Assembly: GCA_030550695.1 (NCBI GenBank) | Contig: JAUQOX010000002.1 | Coordinates: forward strand, 1 to 42,694 | DNA length: 42,694 nt | Direction: 5' to 3' | From: Gemmatimonadota bacterium | GTDB lineage: Bacteria; Gemmatimonadota; Gemmatimonadetes; Longimicrobiales; Gaopeijiaceae | In this document: positions 1-7,250 of the stretch, piece after piece | How positions within the stretch are numbered: the stretch's first letter is position 1 | How the letters are laid out: each line of letters starts with the position of its first letter | The notes under the pieces: model-generated | Databases searched by the model: none | What the model was told of the DNA's origin: nothing | Seen by the model: the letters and a program-made list of their open reading frames with translations, nothing else | Made by a program: the position numbers and the translations under genes

Positions 1-650
1 TGTTGGGGTCGAACCTTTCGGGCACGTTCCGTTCGGCGGAGGCGGCGGCCGGCCTCTTCCGGAAAGAAAGGGGGGTGGGGGGCGAGGCGGGGGACGGGGC
101 GCCGGGGAGCGCCGGCAAGATCCCGATCCACCTGGTGGATACCCTGGGTGCTTCGCTCCTTCAGGGCCTGCTGGTCCTGAAGGCGGCGGAACTGGCGGAG
201 GGGGGAATGCCGGCCCGGGAGATCGCAGAGGAACTCCGGCGCATCCGGGCCCGGTCCGGCATGCTCCTCACCCTGGAGTCCCTGGACCGGCTGGCGGCCT
301 CGGGGAGGGTCGGGTTGGTCCAGGCCCGCCTGGCCCGGATCCTGGGGATCCGCCCGATCCTGAAGATCACGGCTTCGAGCCCGCCGGTGGTGGCCGTGGG
401 GAAGGGTTGGGGGCGGAGGGCGAGGTGGGCCGCCTTCCTGAAGGCCCTGGGCCGGGAAATCCCCCCCGGGGCCCGCAGGCTCCGTTTCGGCATCGTCCAC
501 GTGGGTTGGCCGGACATCGTCCCCCGGCTTTCCGAGGCCCTCCGCCGCCGGTACGGCGAGGTGGAGATCCTTGAAGCCCCCGCCACCCCCGTCCTCGCCA
601 CCCATGTCGGGTCGGGCACCTTTGCGGTAGCCTATCTGGTGGAAGACTGA
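1..650 (+). CDS. DegV family fatty acid-binding protein, 5' truncated
   Basis: This is the C-terminal part of a DegV-family protein; the gene begins before the window, and the first full codon is at base 3. The visible start contains SNLSGTFRSA, which matches the lipid-binding loop motif S-x-L-SGT-x-x-SA of DegV proteins. It continues into IHLVDTLGASLLQGLLVLKA and the C-terminal lobe pattern LARILGIRPILKI. DegV proteins (FakB-like) bind a fatty acid between two lobes and can present it to a fatty acid kinase; the ligand here is not known. About 215 residues are visible, so roughly the first 80-100 of a usual 280-300 are missing. The final part resembles the family's HVGxGTFAVAY ending. The family assignment is firm; the specific role is not. 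Confidence 0.85.
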   Translation, partial: LGSNLSGTFRSAEAAAGLFRKERGVGGEAGDGAPGSAGKIPIHLVDTLGASLLQGLLVLKAAELAEGGMPAREIAEELRRIRARSGMLLTLESLDRLAASGRVGLVQARLARILGIRPILKITASSPPVVAVGKGWGRRARWAAFLKALGREIPPGARRLRFGIVHVGWPDIVPRLSEALRRRYGEVEILEAPATPVLATHVGSGTFAVAYLVED

Positions 651-777
651 CCGGGGTGTGGGAGGGGACGCGTCCCTCCGCCTCCCCCCTCGGCGGGGCT
701 TCCGGCCCGAATCCGATCCTGCGCACCCTCCACGCCGGATCGGGGCGCGGCATGATCCGTCCTCATGGAAAGGGCCC

Positions 778-2271
778 ATGACCGAGACTCTTCTCCCCAC
801 CACGGCAGTCGGCGGCGGAGCCGCCTTGGCGGCGTTCCTGGCCTATCTCCTCCTTCTCCTCCTCATCGGGGTCCTTTCGGCCCGGTTCTCTTCGGCGGGG
901 ATCCGGGAGTTCTTCGTGGGGGGACGGAGGATGAACCGTTTCGTGGTGGCGCTCTCCGCCGTGGTGTCGGGCAGGAGCGCCTGGCTGCTCTTGGGGGTCA
1001 CGGGCATGGCCTACACCATGGGGGTCTCGGCCTTTTGGGCGGTCTCGGGATACACGGCGGCGGAACTTGTCCTGTTCCTGACCTACGCCCGCAGGCTCAG
1101 GGAGTTCAGCGAAGCCCACGACTGCATTACCCTGCCGGACTTCTTTGCGGCCAGGGTGGGGGACCCGGCCGGCCGCCTGCGGCTCGTGCTGGCCGTGGTG
1201 ATCCTGGTCTTCATGGTGGTCTACGTGTCGGCCCAGTTCCTGGGGGGTGGAAAGGCCATGGCCGCCAGCTTCGGCCTGAGCCAGGAGGCGGGGGTGTTGG
1301 TGACGGCCCTCATCGTGTTGGCCTACACCATGATGGGCGGTTTTCTGGCGGTGAGCCTCACCGATACGTTGCAGGCCTTCCTCATGCTCTTGGGGCTGGT
1401 CGTCCTGCCCGTGGCGGTGGTCAGCCATGCCGGGGGGTGGGGGGCGGTGGCGGCCCAACTGGGGGCCTACGACCCCTCCTTTTTGGACCCTCTGGCTCTA
1501 GGCTTCGGGGCCTGGCTGGGCTTCGTGGGGATCGGCCTGGGTTCGCCGGGGAACCCCCACATTCTGGTCCGCTACATGTCCATCCGGGACCCGGGCCAGC
1601 TCCCCTGGGCAGCGGCGGTGGGTACCACCTGGAACGTCCTCATGGGGGCCGGGGCCGTCTTGGCGGGGTTGGTGGGGAGGATCTACTTCCCGGACCCCTC
1701 CCTCCTTCCCGGGGGAGATCCCGAGAACCTGTTCCCCACCCTGGCCCAGATGCACCTCCACCCCGTGCTGTTCGGGATGGTGGTGGCTGCCATCTTCGCG
1801 GCCATCATGTCCACGGCCGACTCTCAGCTCCTGGTGGCCGCTTCGGCGGTGGTGCGGGACGCCTACGAGAAGGTTCTCCGAAAGGGGCAAGGGATCCCTG
1901 CCCGGCGCCTGGTCCTCTATTCCCGTCTGGCCGTCGTCTTCCTGGTGGGGGTGGCCTTGGTGTTGGGCTGGGCGGCCCAGAGCCTGGTGTTTTGGCTGGT
2001 CCTCTTTGCCTGGGGGGGGTTGGGGGCGGCCTTGGGGCCCACTTCCATCCTGGCCCTCTACTGGCGGGGGGTGACCCGGCGAGGGATCCTGGCGGGGCTG
2101 GGGACCGGCACGGTGGTGACCTTCGTGTGGAACCTGACGCCGGCCCTGGATGCCCGCCTCTACGAGCTCATTCCGGCGTTCTTCCTGGCCCTGGCGGCCA
2201 CGGTGGGGGTGAGCCTGCTGGATCTCAGGCGGAAGCCCGGAGCCTGCCCTCCACCAGGAGCTCCCAGGTAG
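778..2271 (+). CDS. putP: Sodium:solute symporter, PutP-like
   Basis: A 497-residue inner-membrane secondary transporter of the sodium:solute symporter (SSS) family, with about 12-13 hydrophobic segments. The segment SGRSAWLLLGVTGMAYTMG corresponds to the PutP SGWLLMGLPGA region, and STADSQLLVAASAVVRDAY corresponds to the conserved STADSQLLV stretch of sodium/proline symporters. The best guess is Na+-driven uptake of proline or a similar small solute. The start was placed at the ATG at 778 because GGAAAGGG lies just upstream and hydrophobicity begins here; an in-frame extension to 658 is proline/arginine rich and unlikely to be translated. The last 47 bases overlap the end of the convergent gene on the minus strand. 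The substrate is inferred only from resemblance. Confidence 0.88.
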   Translation: MTETLLPTTAVGGGAALAAFLAYLLLLLLIGVLSARFSSAGIREFFVGGRRMNRFVVALSAVVSGRSAWLLLGVTGMAYTMGVSAFWAVSGYTAAELVLFLTYARRLREFSEAHDCITLPDFFAARVGDPAGRLRLVLAVVILVFMVVYVSAQFLGGGKAMAASFGLSQEAGVLVTALIVLAYTMMGGFLAVSLTDTLQAFLMLLGLVVLPVAVVSHAGGWGAVAAQLGAYDPSFLDPLALGFGAWLGFVGIGLGSPGNPHILVRYMSIRDPGQLPWAAAVGTTWNVLMGAGAVLAGLVGRIYFPDPSLLPGGDPENLFPTLAQMHLHPVLFGMVVAAIFAAIMSTADSQLLVAASAVVRDAYEKVLRKGQGIPARRLVLYSRLAVVFLVGVALVLGWAAQSLVFWLVLFAWGGLGAALGPTSILALYWRGVTRRGILAGLGTGTVVTFVWNLTPALDARLYELIPAFFLALAATVGVSLLDLRRKPGACPPPGAPR

Positions 2272-2668
2272 CCCGCTGCGGGGGAGAAAGGGCGGGGGGG
2301 AGAAAAACGCCCACTGCACGACCCCCACCCTCCGGGAGGTGGATCACCAGGCAGTCCAGGGGGGTGGCGTCGTCCAGGGGCGAGGCCCGGCCCGAAGGGT
2401 CGATGGCCAGCGTCCGCCCGGGGGCCAGGAGTTCGGCCAGGAAGCGTCCGTACTGCCGCCACAGAAGAAGGGGGTCCGCCTCCCCCCGGGCCACCGCCGG
2501 AACCACCTCGGCCTCGTAATGGGCTACCGCCCGCTCGTAAGCTTCGGGGTCCCGCTCCCGGAGTTGCCGCAGGGTCTGACGGCAGAGTTGCCGGGGATCG
2601 GGCCCCCCCCACGACGCCAGGGAGTCCTCCAGGCGGCGGTCGGCCTCCTGCCGAAGTTTCGGATCCAT
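2225..2668 (-). CDS. Conserved-looking hypothetical protein, 147 aa
   Basis: A 147-residue soluble protein of unknown function beginning MDPKLRQEADRRLEDSLASW. The N-terminal 75 residues look helical and charged. The second half has short beta-like strands around TLAIDPSGR, DCLVIHLPEG and GRAVGVFLPP, then a helical end, PQRATWELLVEGRL. There is no signal peptide or membrane segment. Amino-acid composition is that of a real protein rather than a GC-rich antisense shadow, and the plus strand opposite it (2272-2668) carries no convincing gene. It is convergent with the symporter gene and overlaps its last 47 bases. It is divergent from the phosphoribosyltransferase gene, leaving a 216-base shared upstream region. 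I do not recognise the family. Confidence 0.65.
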   Translation of the reverse strand: MDPKLRQEADRRLEDSLASWGGPDPRQLCRQTLRQLRERDPEAYERAVAHYEAEVVPAVARGEADPLLLWRQYGRFLAELLAPGRTLAIDPSGRASPLDDATPLDCLVIHLPEGGGRAVGVFLPPALSPPQRATWELLVEGRLRASA

Positions 2669-2825
2669 GGCTGGAGGATGGAAGGCGGGGCGGAGGTCGT
2701 CAACCCTCGCCCCTTCGGCCGCCGGTGCCCCCTCCGTTCGCGTGGGGGGCAGCCGAGGGCACGGAAGACGAAGAGATCCAGGGGCCGTGGCGCCACCCCC
2801 GGTCGGCCTTCCGACGCCCCCCTCG

Positions 2826-2854
2826 TTGGCACCCTCTCCTCTTCTCCTTACTTT
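2826..2854 (+). promoter_or_regulatory. Candidate sigma-70 type promoter for the phosphoribosyltransferase gene
   Basis: TTGGCA (2826-2831, 5/6 to the -35 consensus), a 17-base spacer, then TACTTT (2849-2854, weak -10). The predicted start is near 2861, giving a leader of about 24 bases with GGAG before the ATG at 2885. The region is unusually pyrimidine-rich compared with its surroundings. This is a pattern match only. Confidence 0.4.
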
Positions 2855-2884
2855 TGGATCCCCCTCTTTCGCTTGGAGACCGCC

Positions 2885-3427
2885 ATGACCAAGACCGAGG
2901 CCCTCGGCCCCCGATCCGATCCCATGGCCGCCGGGTACCTGGACCTTTCGTGGGAAATGTTCGGCGAGCTCTGTCGTTCCTTGGCCCTTCGGGTGGCCCG
3001 GGACTACGATCCGGACTTGGTGGTGGGGATCGCCCGGGCCGGCGTCATCCCCGGCGCGGTGGTGGCCACCATCCTCCGAAAGGACTTCTATTCCCTGACC
3101 ATTTCCCGAAGGGAAGGGGGTGAAGTGGTCCGGGAGCGGCCCGCCGTGCTCTCGGCGGCCCCCCTCCAGTGCTACGGCAAGCGCGTCTTGCTGGTGGACG
3201 AGATCACCTCGTCGGGAGATACCCTCCGGCTGGGCCTTGCGGCCCTGCGGGATGTCGGGGCCAAGGAAATCCGCACGGCCACCAGCTTCGCCCGTCCGAA
3301 GGGCTACCGCCCCCACTACGTGGCCTTGGAGACGGACGCCACCGTCATCTTTCCCTGGGATCGGAAGATCTACCTGGACAAGCAGCTGGTGGTGAACCCC
3401 CGCTACGCCGAGGTCTTGGAAGAGTAG
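2885..3427 (+). CDS. Phosphoribosyltransferase domain protein
   Basis: A 180-residue type I phosphoribosyltransferase. The PRPP-binding loop is VLLVDEITSSGDTL (two hydrophobic strand residues, then acidic residues and a small-residue loop). An upstream strand, DLVVGIARAGVIPGAVVA, matches the first PRTase loop. Such enzymes transfer 5-phosphoribose from PRPP to a nucleobase; the WDRKIYLDKQLVVNPRY tail resembles purine-salvage enzymes of the Gpt/Xpt kind, but the base cannot be assigned. The start is the ATG at 2885, preceded by GGAG; a longer in-frame reading from 2339 runs through sequence opposite the minus-strand gene and is rejected. It ends 49 bases from the convergent rho gene, with a hairpin between. 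Confidence 0.85.
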   Translation: MTKTEALGPRSDPMAAGYLDLSWEMFGELCRSLALRVARDYDPDLVVGIARAGVIPGAVVATILRKDFYSLTISRREGGEVVRERPAVLSAAPLQCYGKRVLLVDEITSSGDTLRLGLAALRDVGAKEIRTATSFARPKGYRPHYVALETDATVIFPWDRKIYLDKQLVVNPRYAEVLEE

Positions 3428-3443
3428 GCGGAGCCTGCCGGGG

Positions 3444-3465
3444 CCCCCGGGGCTGACCTCGGGGG
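3444..3465. terminator. Hairpin between convergent genes, possible bidirectional terminator
   Basis: CCCCCGGGG (3444-3452), loop CTGA, CCTCGGGGG (3457-3465): a 9-bp stem with one G-U pair on the + strand. It lies between the stop codons of the phosphoribosyltransferase gene (+) and rho (-). The + side is followed by a C-rich tract rather than a clean T tract, so strength is uncertain. Confidence 0.45.
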
Positions 3466-3476
3466 TCCCCCCCTTC

Positions 3477-4730
3477 CTAGGTTCCCGAAGCCATGCTGTC
3501 CAGGAACTCCTGGTTCGTGCGGGTGCGCTTCATCCGGTCGATGAGGAACTCCACGGCTTCGGCAGGGGGCATGTCCGAAAGGAAATTGCGGAGAAGGTAG
3601 ACGCGGTTCAGCTCCTGCTCCGTAAGGAGGAGTTCTTCCCGCCGGGTGCCCGAGCGGTTGATGTCGATGGCGGGGAAGATGCGCTTGTCGGCGATGTGCC
3701 GGTCCAACACCAGCTCCATGTTCCCCGTCCCTTTGAACTCCTCGAAGATCACCTCGTCCATCCGGCTCCCCGTCTCGATGAGGGCCGTGGCGATGATGGA
3801 CAACGAGCCTCCTCCCTCGATGTTCCGGGCGGCCCCGAAGAACCGCTTCGGCTTGTGCAGGGCGTTGGCGTCCACACCCCCCGAGAGGATCTTCCCCGAG
3901 TGGGGAACCACCACGTTGTAGGCCCGGGCCAGCCGGGTGATGGAGTCCAGCAGGATCACCACGTCCCGGCCGTGCTCCACCAGCCGCTTGGCCTTCTCCA
4001 AGACCATCTCGGCCACCTGGGTGTGGCGGTCGGCGGGCTCGTCGAAGGTGGAGCTGATGACCTCGGCCTTCACGTGCTCCTCCATGTCCGTCACCTCTTC
4101 GGGCCGCTCGTCGATGAGCAGCACGATGAGATGCACCTCGGGGTGATTCTCGGCGATGGAGTTGGCGATTTTCTGGAGCAGGATCGTCTTGCCGGCCTTG
4201 GGGGGTGAGGTGATGAGACCCCGCTGCCCCTTACCCACCGGGGTAATGAGGTCCATGATCCGCATGGAAATGTCTCCGCTCTTGTTCTCGAGGCGGAGGC
4301 GCTCCTCGGGGAACCGGGGCTTCAGGTTGTCGAAGGCGATGCGGTGCTTGGCCTTTTCCGGCTCCTCGCCGTTCACCTTCTCCACTTTGAGGAGGGCCAG
4401 GTAGCGCTCGCCCTCTTTGGGAGGGCGGACCTGCCCCAGGATGGTGTCGCCGGTCCGCAGATCGAAGCGCTTGATCTGGGACGGGCTCACGTAGATGTCG
4501 TCGGGTCCGTAGAGGTAGTTCCAATCCTGGGACCGGAGAAAGCCATAGCCCTCCGGCAGGATTTCCAGAACCCCCTCGCCCCGCAGGATGACGTCGCTGT
4601 CCAGCAACGTCTGTTCGATGCGGAACAGGAGGTCCTGTTTTCGAAGGCCCGAGTAGTTGGCGATGTTGAGCTCTTCGGCGAGTTCGTGAAGCTCCGTAAT
4701 GCTTTTGCTCTTGAGTTCCGCAATGTCCAC
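3477..4730 (-). CDS. rho: Transcription termination factor Rho
   Basis: A 417-residue Rho, close to the usual 419. Residues about 1-45 form the Rho N-terminal helical domain (DIAELKSKSITELHELAEEL). Residues about 48-120 form the cold-shock-like RNA-binding domain (GYGFLRS, then YLYGPDDIYVS). The hexameric RecA-type ATPase follows, with P-loop SPPKAGKTIL, Walker B VVILLDSITRLARAYN, the Q-loop region and the R-loop DINRSGTRREELLL. It terminates transcription by translocating along unstructured RNA in the cytoplasm. The start is a GTG at 4728-4730, with GGAG 8 bases upstream, and fits the family's N-terminus exactly; an upstream in-frame extension to 5102 is basic and proline-rich and is rejected. 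A promoter candidate near 4930-4958 implies a leader of about 190 bases. Confidence 0.98.
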   Translation of the reverse strand: MDIAELKSKSITELHELAEELNIANYSGLRKQDLLFRIEQTLLDSDVILRGEGVLEILPEGYGFLRSQDWNYLYGPDDIYVSPSQIKRFDLRTGDTILGQVRPPKEGERYLALLKVEKVNGEEPEKAKHRIAFDNLKPRFPEERLRLENKSGDISMRIMDLITPVGKGQRGLITSPPKAGKTILLQKIANSIAENHPEVHLIVLLIDERPEEVTDMEEHVKAEVISSTFDEPADRHTQVAEMVLEKAKRLVEHGRDVVILLDSITRLARAYNVVVPHSGKILSGGVDANALHKPKRFFGAARNIEGGGSLSIIATALIETGSRMDEVIFEEFKGTGNMELVLDRHIADKRIFPAIDINRSGTRREELLLTEQELNRVYLLRNFLSDMPPAEAVEFLIDRMKRTRTNQEFLDSMASGT

Positions 4731-4923
4731 GGCTGAAACTCCAAGTTGGTCCGTAGGCCCTTCCCGGGCTGCGGCTGGAGGGGTGGGACGGGTGGAGAGG
4801 AATCGGATTCGTTGGCGAACTGGACGGAGTGACAGAATCTGCCGGCGGGTGGCCACCGCCGCCCATGAAAACCAAAATCTCGGAGAAAGAAAAAACCGGG
4901 CGTTGGCCGTCCTCGATGGAAGC
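4731..4923 (-). promoter_or_regulatory. Long untranslated leader of rho
   Basis: If the promoter at 4930-4958 is right, rho mRNA starts near 4923 and carries about 190 untranslated bases. In enterobacteria rho is autoregulated by Rho-dependent termination in a leader of similar size. The equivalent here is inferred from position and length only; no specific rut pattern was established. Confidence 0.35.
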
Positions 4924-4929
4924 GACGAT

Positions 4930-4958
4930 ATGTTAACGGGGTGGAAGAAGAGGGGCAA
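4930..4958 (-). promoter_or_regulatory. Candidate rho promoter
   Basis: Read on the minus strand: TTGCCC (4953-4958, 4/6 to -35), exactly 17 bases, then TAACAT (4930-4935, 4/6 to -10). This is one of the few AT-rich patches in the 415-base gap between rho and the divergent gene at 5146. The same TTGCCC -35 hexamer recurs in the candidate promoter at 28860. Confidence 0.5.
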
Positions 4959-5074
4959 GACCCGCTCCCTTCCCGGCCGGTTCCGGCCCTGCCGGGGGCG
5001 GGGGCGGCGGTGGGGGTCGATGGGGGGACGGTGATTTTTTTCTTTTTCGCTGATCGGGGATCCGCTGAAGAATC

Positions 5075-5107
5075 TTGACGTAACTGTCAGAGAAGGAAAC
5101 ATTAGTT
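5075..5107 (+). promoter_or_regulatory. Candidate promoter for the small gene at 5146
   Basis: TTGACG (5075-5080, 5/6 to -35) is followed by an AT-richer stretch ending in AACATTAGTTTT near 5098-5109. A -10 is not sharply defined: AACATT has an ideal 17-base spacer but only 3/6 matches. The location 40-70 bases before the start codon and the composition shift support a promoter. Confidence 0.4.
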
Positions 5108-5145
5108 TTCAAAGATTCTACCCGGACGCCGGCAGGGGAGGAGGG

Positions 5146-5499
5146 ATGGCGAGGCACAATCGGGAAGGACAAGGAGCCGATCAGAAGGGCTACCAGTACA
5201 CCATCAGCTACCAGCCCGATTGGCTTCGTTTCGTGAAGGTCACCCGGGACCTGGAATCGGGTCGTCAGTCCACGAAAACCCTTTTCCGGAATCCGCTGGA
5301 CCGGCGGGAAGCCGAGCCGGGGGACCGGGTTCGCACCCGGGTGGTGTGCCGGGACCACCCTCTCGATTTCGAGGTGGTCCTTTCGGATCCCTACCGGGTG
5401 GTGACACGCCTGAGGGTCACCTGCCGCATACCCCGTCCGGACGGGTCGGGCGAAGAGGAGATCGAGTTCACCTTCGAAGACCGGCTGCCGGGTCCCTGA
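5146..5499 (+). CDS. Hypothetical protein, 117 aa, beta-rich
   Basis: A 117-residue soluble protein with no signal peptide or membrane segment. After a charged 15-residue N-terminus it alternates short beta-like strands (YQYTISYQ, LRFVKVTRDL, RVRTRVVCRD, DFEVVLSD, RVVTRLRVTCRI, EIEFTFED), suggesting a small beta-sandwich or barrel. Two cysteines (in VVCRD and VTCRI) could pair or be incidental. The ATG at 5146 is preceded by GGGGAGGAGGG. The gene is divergent from rho and about 200 bases ahead of the mla operon. I do not recognise the family. Codon pattern and a plausible upstream promoter support its being real. Confidence 0.7.
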   Translation: MARHNREGQGADQKGYQYTISYQPDWLRFVKVTRDLESGRQSTKTLFRNPLDRREAEPGDRVRTRVVCRDHPLDFEVVLSDPYRVVTRLRVTCRIPRPDGSGEEEIEFTFEDRLPGP

Positions 5500-5666
5500 C
5501 CGTCGGTTCTTGCCTGCCGTCCCGGCGGGGTGGCCCGCCCGCCAACCGGCCCGAAGGGGGCCTCCCGGGGGATCGCCCCTTCGGGGGGCGGTCCGCCTTC
5601 GGCGGCCTGGCCGGGGCGGTGGAGGGCCGGGGTGGCGTGGGCCGGCGGGAGGTCCAGGCCCCCGCC

Positions 5667-5696
5667 TGGTCATCCCCTTCCCCCTCGGGCTATACT
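5667..5696 (+). promoter_or_regulatory. Candidate promoter giving a leaderless mla mRNA
   Basis: TATACT (5691-5696, 5/6 to -10) lies only 7 bases before the mlaE ATG at 5704. TGGTCA (5667-5672, 4/6 to -35) sits 18 bases upstream of it. Transcription would start at or next to the ATG, and there is no Shine-Dalgarno sequence between, so a leaderless transcript is predicted. Confidence 0.5.
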
Positions 5697-5703
5697 TTTT
5701 CCG

Positions 5704-6504
5704 ATGAACACCCGGTTTCTCAACACCCGCTTTCTCCAAGATCCCCTGCAACTGGTGGGGCGGTCGGCCCTGGACACCACCGCCCAGATCGGCCGTTGGG
5801 GGGGGCTCATCACCGCGACCCTCAAGGCCTTGCCGAAGGTGGACATCTGGGGCCGTCTCCTGGTGGGGCAGTTGGCCCGCATCGGGGTGGATTCCATTCC
5901 CATCGCCCTCTTCATCGCCACCTTCACCGGGGTGGTGATGGCGCTGCAGGCCTCCTACACCTTCACCGGGGCCGTCCCCCTCTATTTCGTGGGTGCCCTG
6001 GTGGGGAAGACCATGATCCTGGAGCTGGGACCCGTACTCACCGGCCTGGCCTTGGCGGGGCGCGTCGGGGCCAATATTGCCGCGGAGCTGGGCACCATGA
6101 GGGTGACGGAACAGATCGACGCCCTGGAGACCTTGGCCTACGACCCTGTGGCCTACCTGGTGGTTCCCCGGATTCTGGCGGGCCTGGTCATGTTCCCCGT
6201 GGTGGTGGTCCTGGCCACCACCACGGGCATTGCGGCGGGCTGGCTTACGTCGCTCCAGCTCCTGGACCTCTCCACCCCGGCCTTCATGAAGGGGCTCCGG
6301 CTTTTCTTTCAGCCCTGGGACGTGCAGTTCGCCCTCATCAAGTCGGTGAGCTTCGGCCTCACGGTGACCTCCGTGGGGTGCTTCTTCGGCTTCACCACCC
6401 AGGGTGGGGCGGAGGGGGTGGGGCTGTCCGCCACCCGGGCGGTGGTGGTGAGCAGCATGGTGATCTTGGCGTTGGATGCGTTCTGGGCGGCGACGCTCCT
6501 ATGA
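5704..6504 (+). CDS. mlaE: MlaE-family ABC transporter permease
   Basis: A 266-residue inner-membrane permease of the MlaE (YrbE) family, which moves phospholipids or other hydrophobic molecules between the inner membrane and an MCE protein in the periplasm. The core segment LELGPVLTGLALAGRVGANIAAELGTMRVTEQIDAL is cited here by its ends: LELGPVLTGL and ELGTMRVTEQIDAL are hallmark family motifs. Later GFTTQGGAEGVGLSATRAVV matches the conserved C-terminal pattern. About five to six hydrophobic segments are visible. The start at 5704 has no Shine-Dalgarno sequence but a -10 element just upstream. The stop overlaps the mlaF start in ATGA. The following two genes complete the E-F-D order; MlaB and MlaC partners are not in the window. 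Confidence 0.93.
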   Translation: MNTRFLNTRFLQDPLQLVGRSALDTTAQIGRWGGLITATLKALPKVDIWGRLLVGQLARIGVDSIPIALFIATFTGVVMALQASYTFTGAVPLYFVGALVGKTMILELGPVLTGLALAGRVGANIAAELGTMRVTEQIDALETLAYDPVAYLVVPRILAGLVMFPVVVVLATTTGIAAGWLTSLQLLDLSTPAFMKGLRLFFQPWDVQFALIKSVSFGLTVTSVGCFFGFTTQGGAEGVGLSATRAVVVSSMVILALDAFWAATLL

Positions 6505-7250
6505 GCATCGTCCTCAAAGACGTGTACAAATCCTTCGGGCCGAACCCGGTCCTTCGGGGACTTTCCCTGGAAGTGCGGGACGGCGAGACGTTGGCCGTGG
6601 TGGGGCAGTCGGGTTCGGGGAAGTCGGTGGCTTTGAAGCACATGGTGGGACTCCTCAAGCCGGACCGGGGGGAAGTGTGGGTGGATGGGGTGAACCTGGC
6701 CCACCTGGATCAGGAGGGGCTGTACGAGGTGAGGAGGAAGGTGGGCTATGTGTTCCAGTTCGCGGCCCTCTTCGACTCCCTGACGGTGGAGGAAAACGTG
6801 GGCCTGGGGTTGCGCCGCCTTCGGGGCATGACGGAAGAGGCCATCCGCAAGCGGGTGGCGGAGTGCTTGCGGCTGGTGGACCTGGACGGGTACCAGGACC
6901 GCCTGCCCAGCCAGCTTTCCGGAGGGCAGCGCAAACGGGCGGGCTTGGCCCGGGCCATCGCCACCAACCCCCGTTATCTTCTGTACGACGAGCCCACCAC
7001 CGGGCTCGATCCCGTCACCACGACGGTGATTGACCGGCTCATCGTCCGGATGCGCGAGGAACTGGGGGTGACCTCCGTTCTCATCACCCACGACATGGGG
7101 AGCGCTTACCGGGTGGCCGACCGGATCGGGATGCTTTTCGAGGGTAGCCTTCGCTTCATCGGGACCCCTGAAGAGATTCGGGCCTGCCCCGATCCGGTGG
7201 TCCGTGGTTTCATCGAAGGCAAACCCGAGCTCCTGGAGGGGGCGGGATGA
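6501..7250 (+). CDS. mlaF: MlaF-family ABC transporter ATP-binding protein
   Basis: A 249-residue ABC ATPase with all catalytic motifs intact: Walker A GQSGSGKS (35-42), Q-loop Gln at 86, signature LSGGQ (139-143), Walker B and catalytic Glu YDEPTTGLDP (162-171) and H-loop His 197 (THDM). The sequence SVALKHMVGLLKPDRGEV and the FQFAALFDSLTVEENV stretch are typical of MlaF/MCE-associated ATPases. It powers lipid transport with MlaE in the inner membrane. It is joined by ATGA overlaps to both mlaE and the downstream MCE gene, so the three are probably translationally coupled. Its intact motifs serve as an internal control for the degenerate PstB later in this window. Confidence 0.95.
   Translation: MSIVLKDVYKSFGPNPVLRGLSLEVRDGETLAVVGQSGSGKSVALKHMVGLLKPDRGEVWVDGVNLAHLDQEGLYEVRRKVGYVFQFAALFDSLTVEENVGLGLRRLRGMTEEAIRKRVAECLRLVDLDGYQDRLPSQLSGGQRKRAGLARAIATNPRYLLYDEPTTGLDPVTTTVIDRLIVRMREELGVTSVLITHDMGSAYRVADRIGMLFEGSLRFIGTPEEIRACPDPVVRGFIEGKPELLEGAG

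Noticed and set aside
658..777. Upstream extension of the symporter, and the GC-rich hairpin at 661-679 as a terminator
   Set aside because: The extension is Pro/Arg-rich without hydrophobic character. The hairpin is followed by C-rich sequence, not a T tract, so a terminator call is not supported.
4731..5102. Extension of Rho upstream of the GTG at 4730
   Set aside because: The added residues are low complexity, the GTG has a proper ribosome-binding site, and the resulting 417 residues match the family length.
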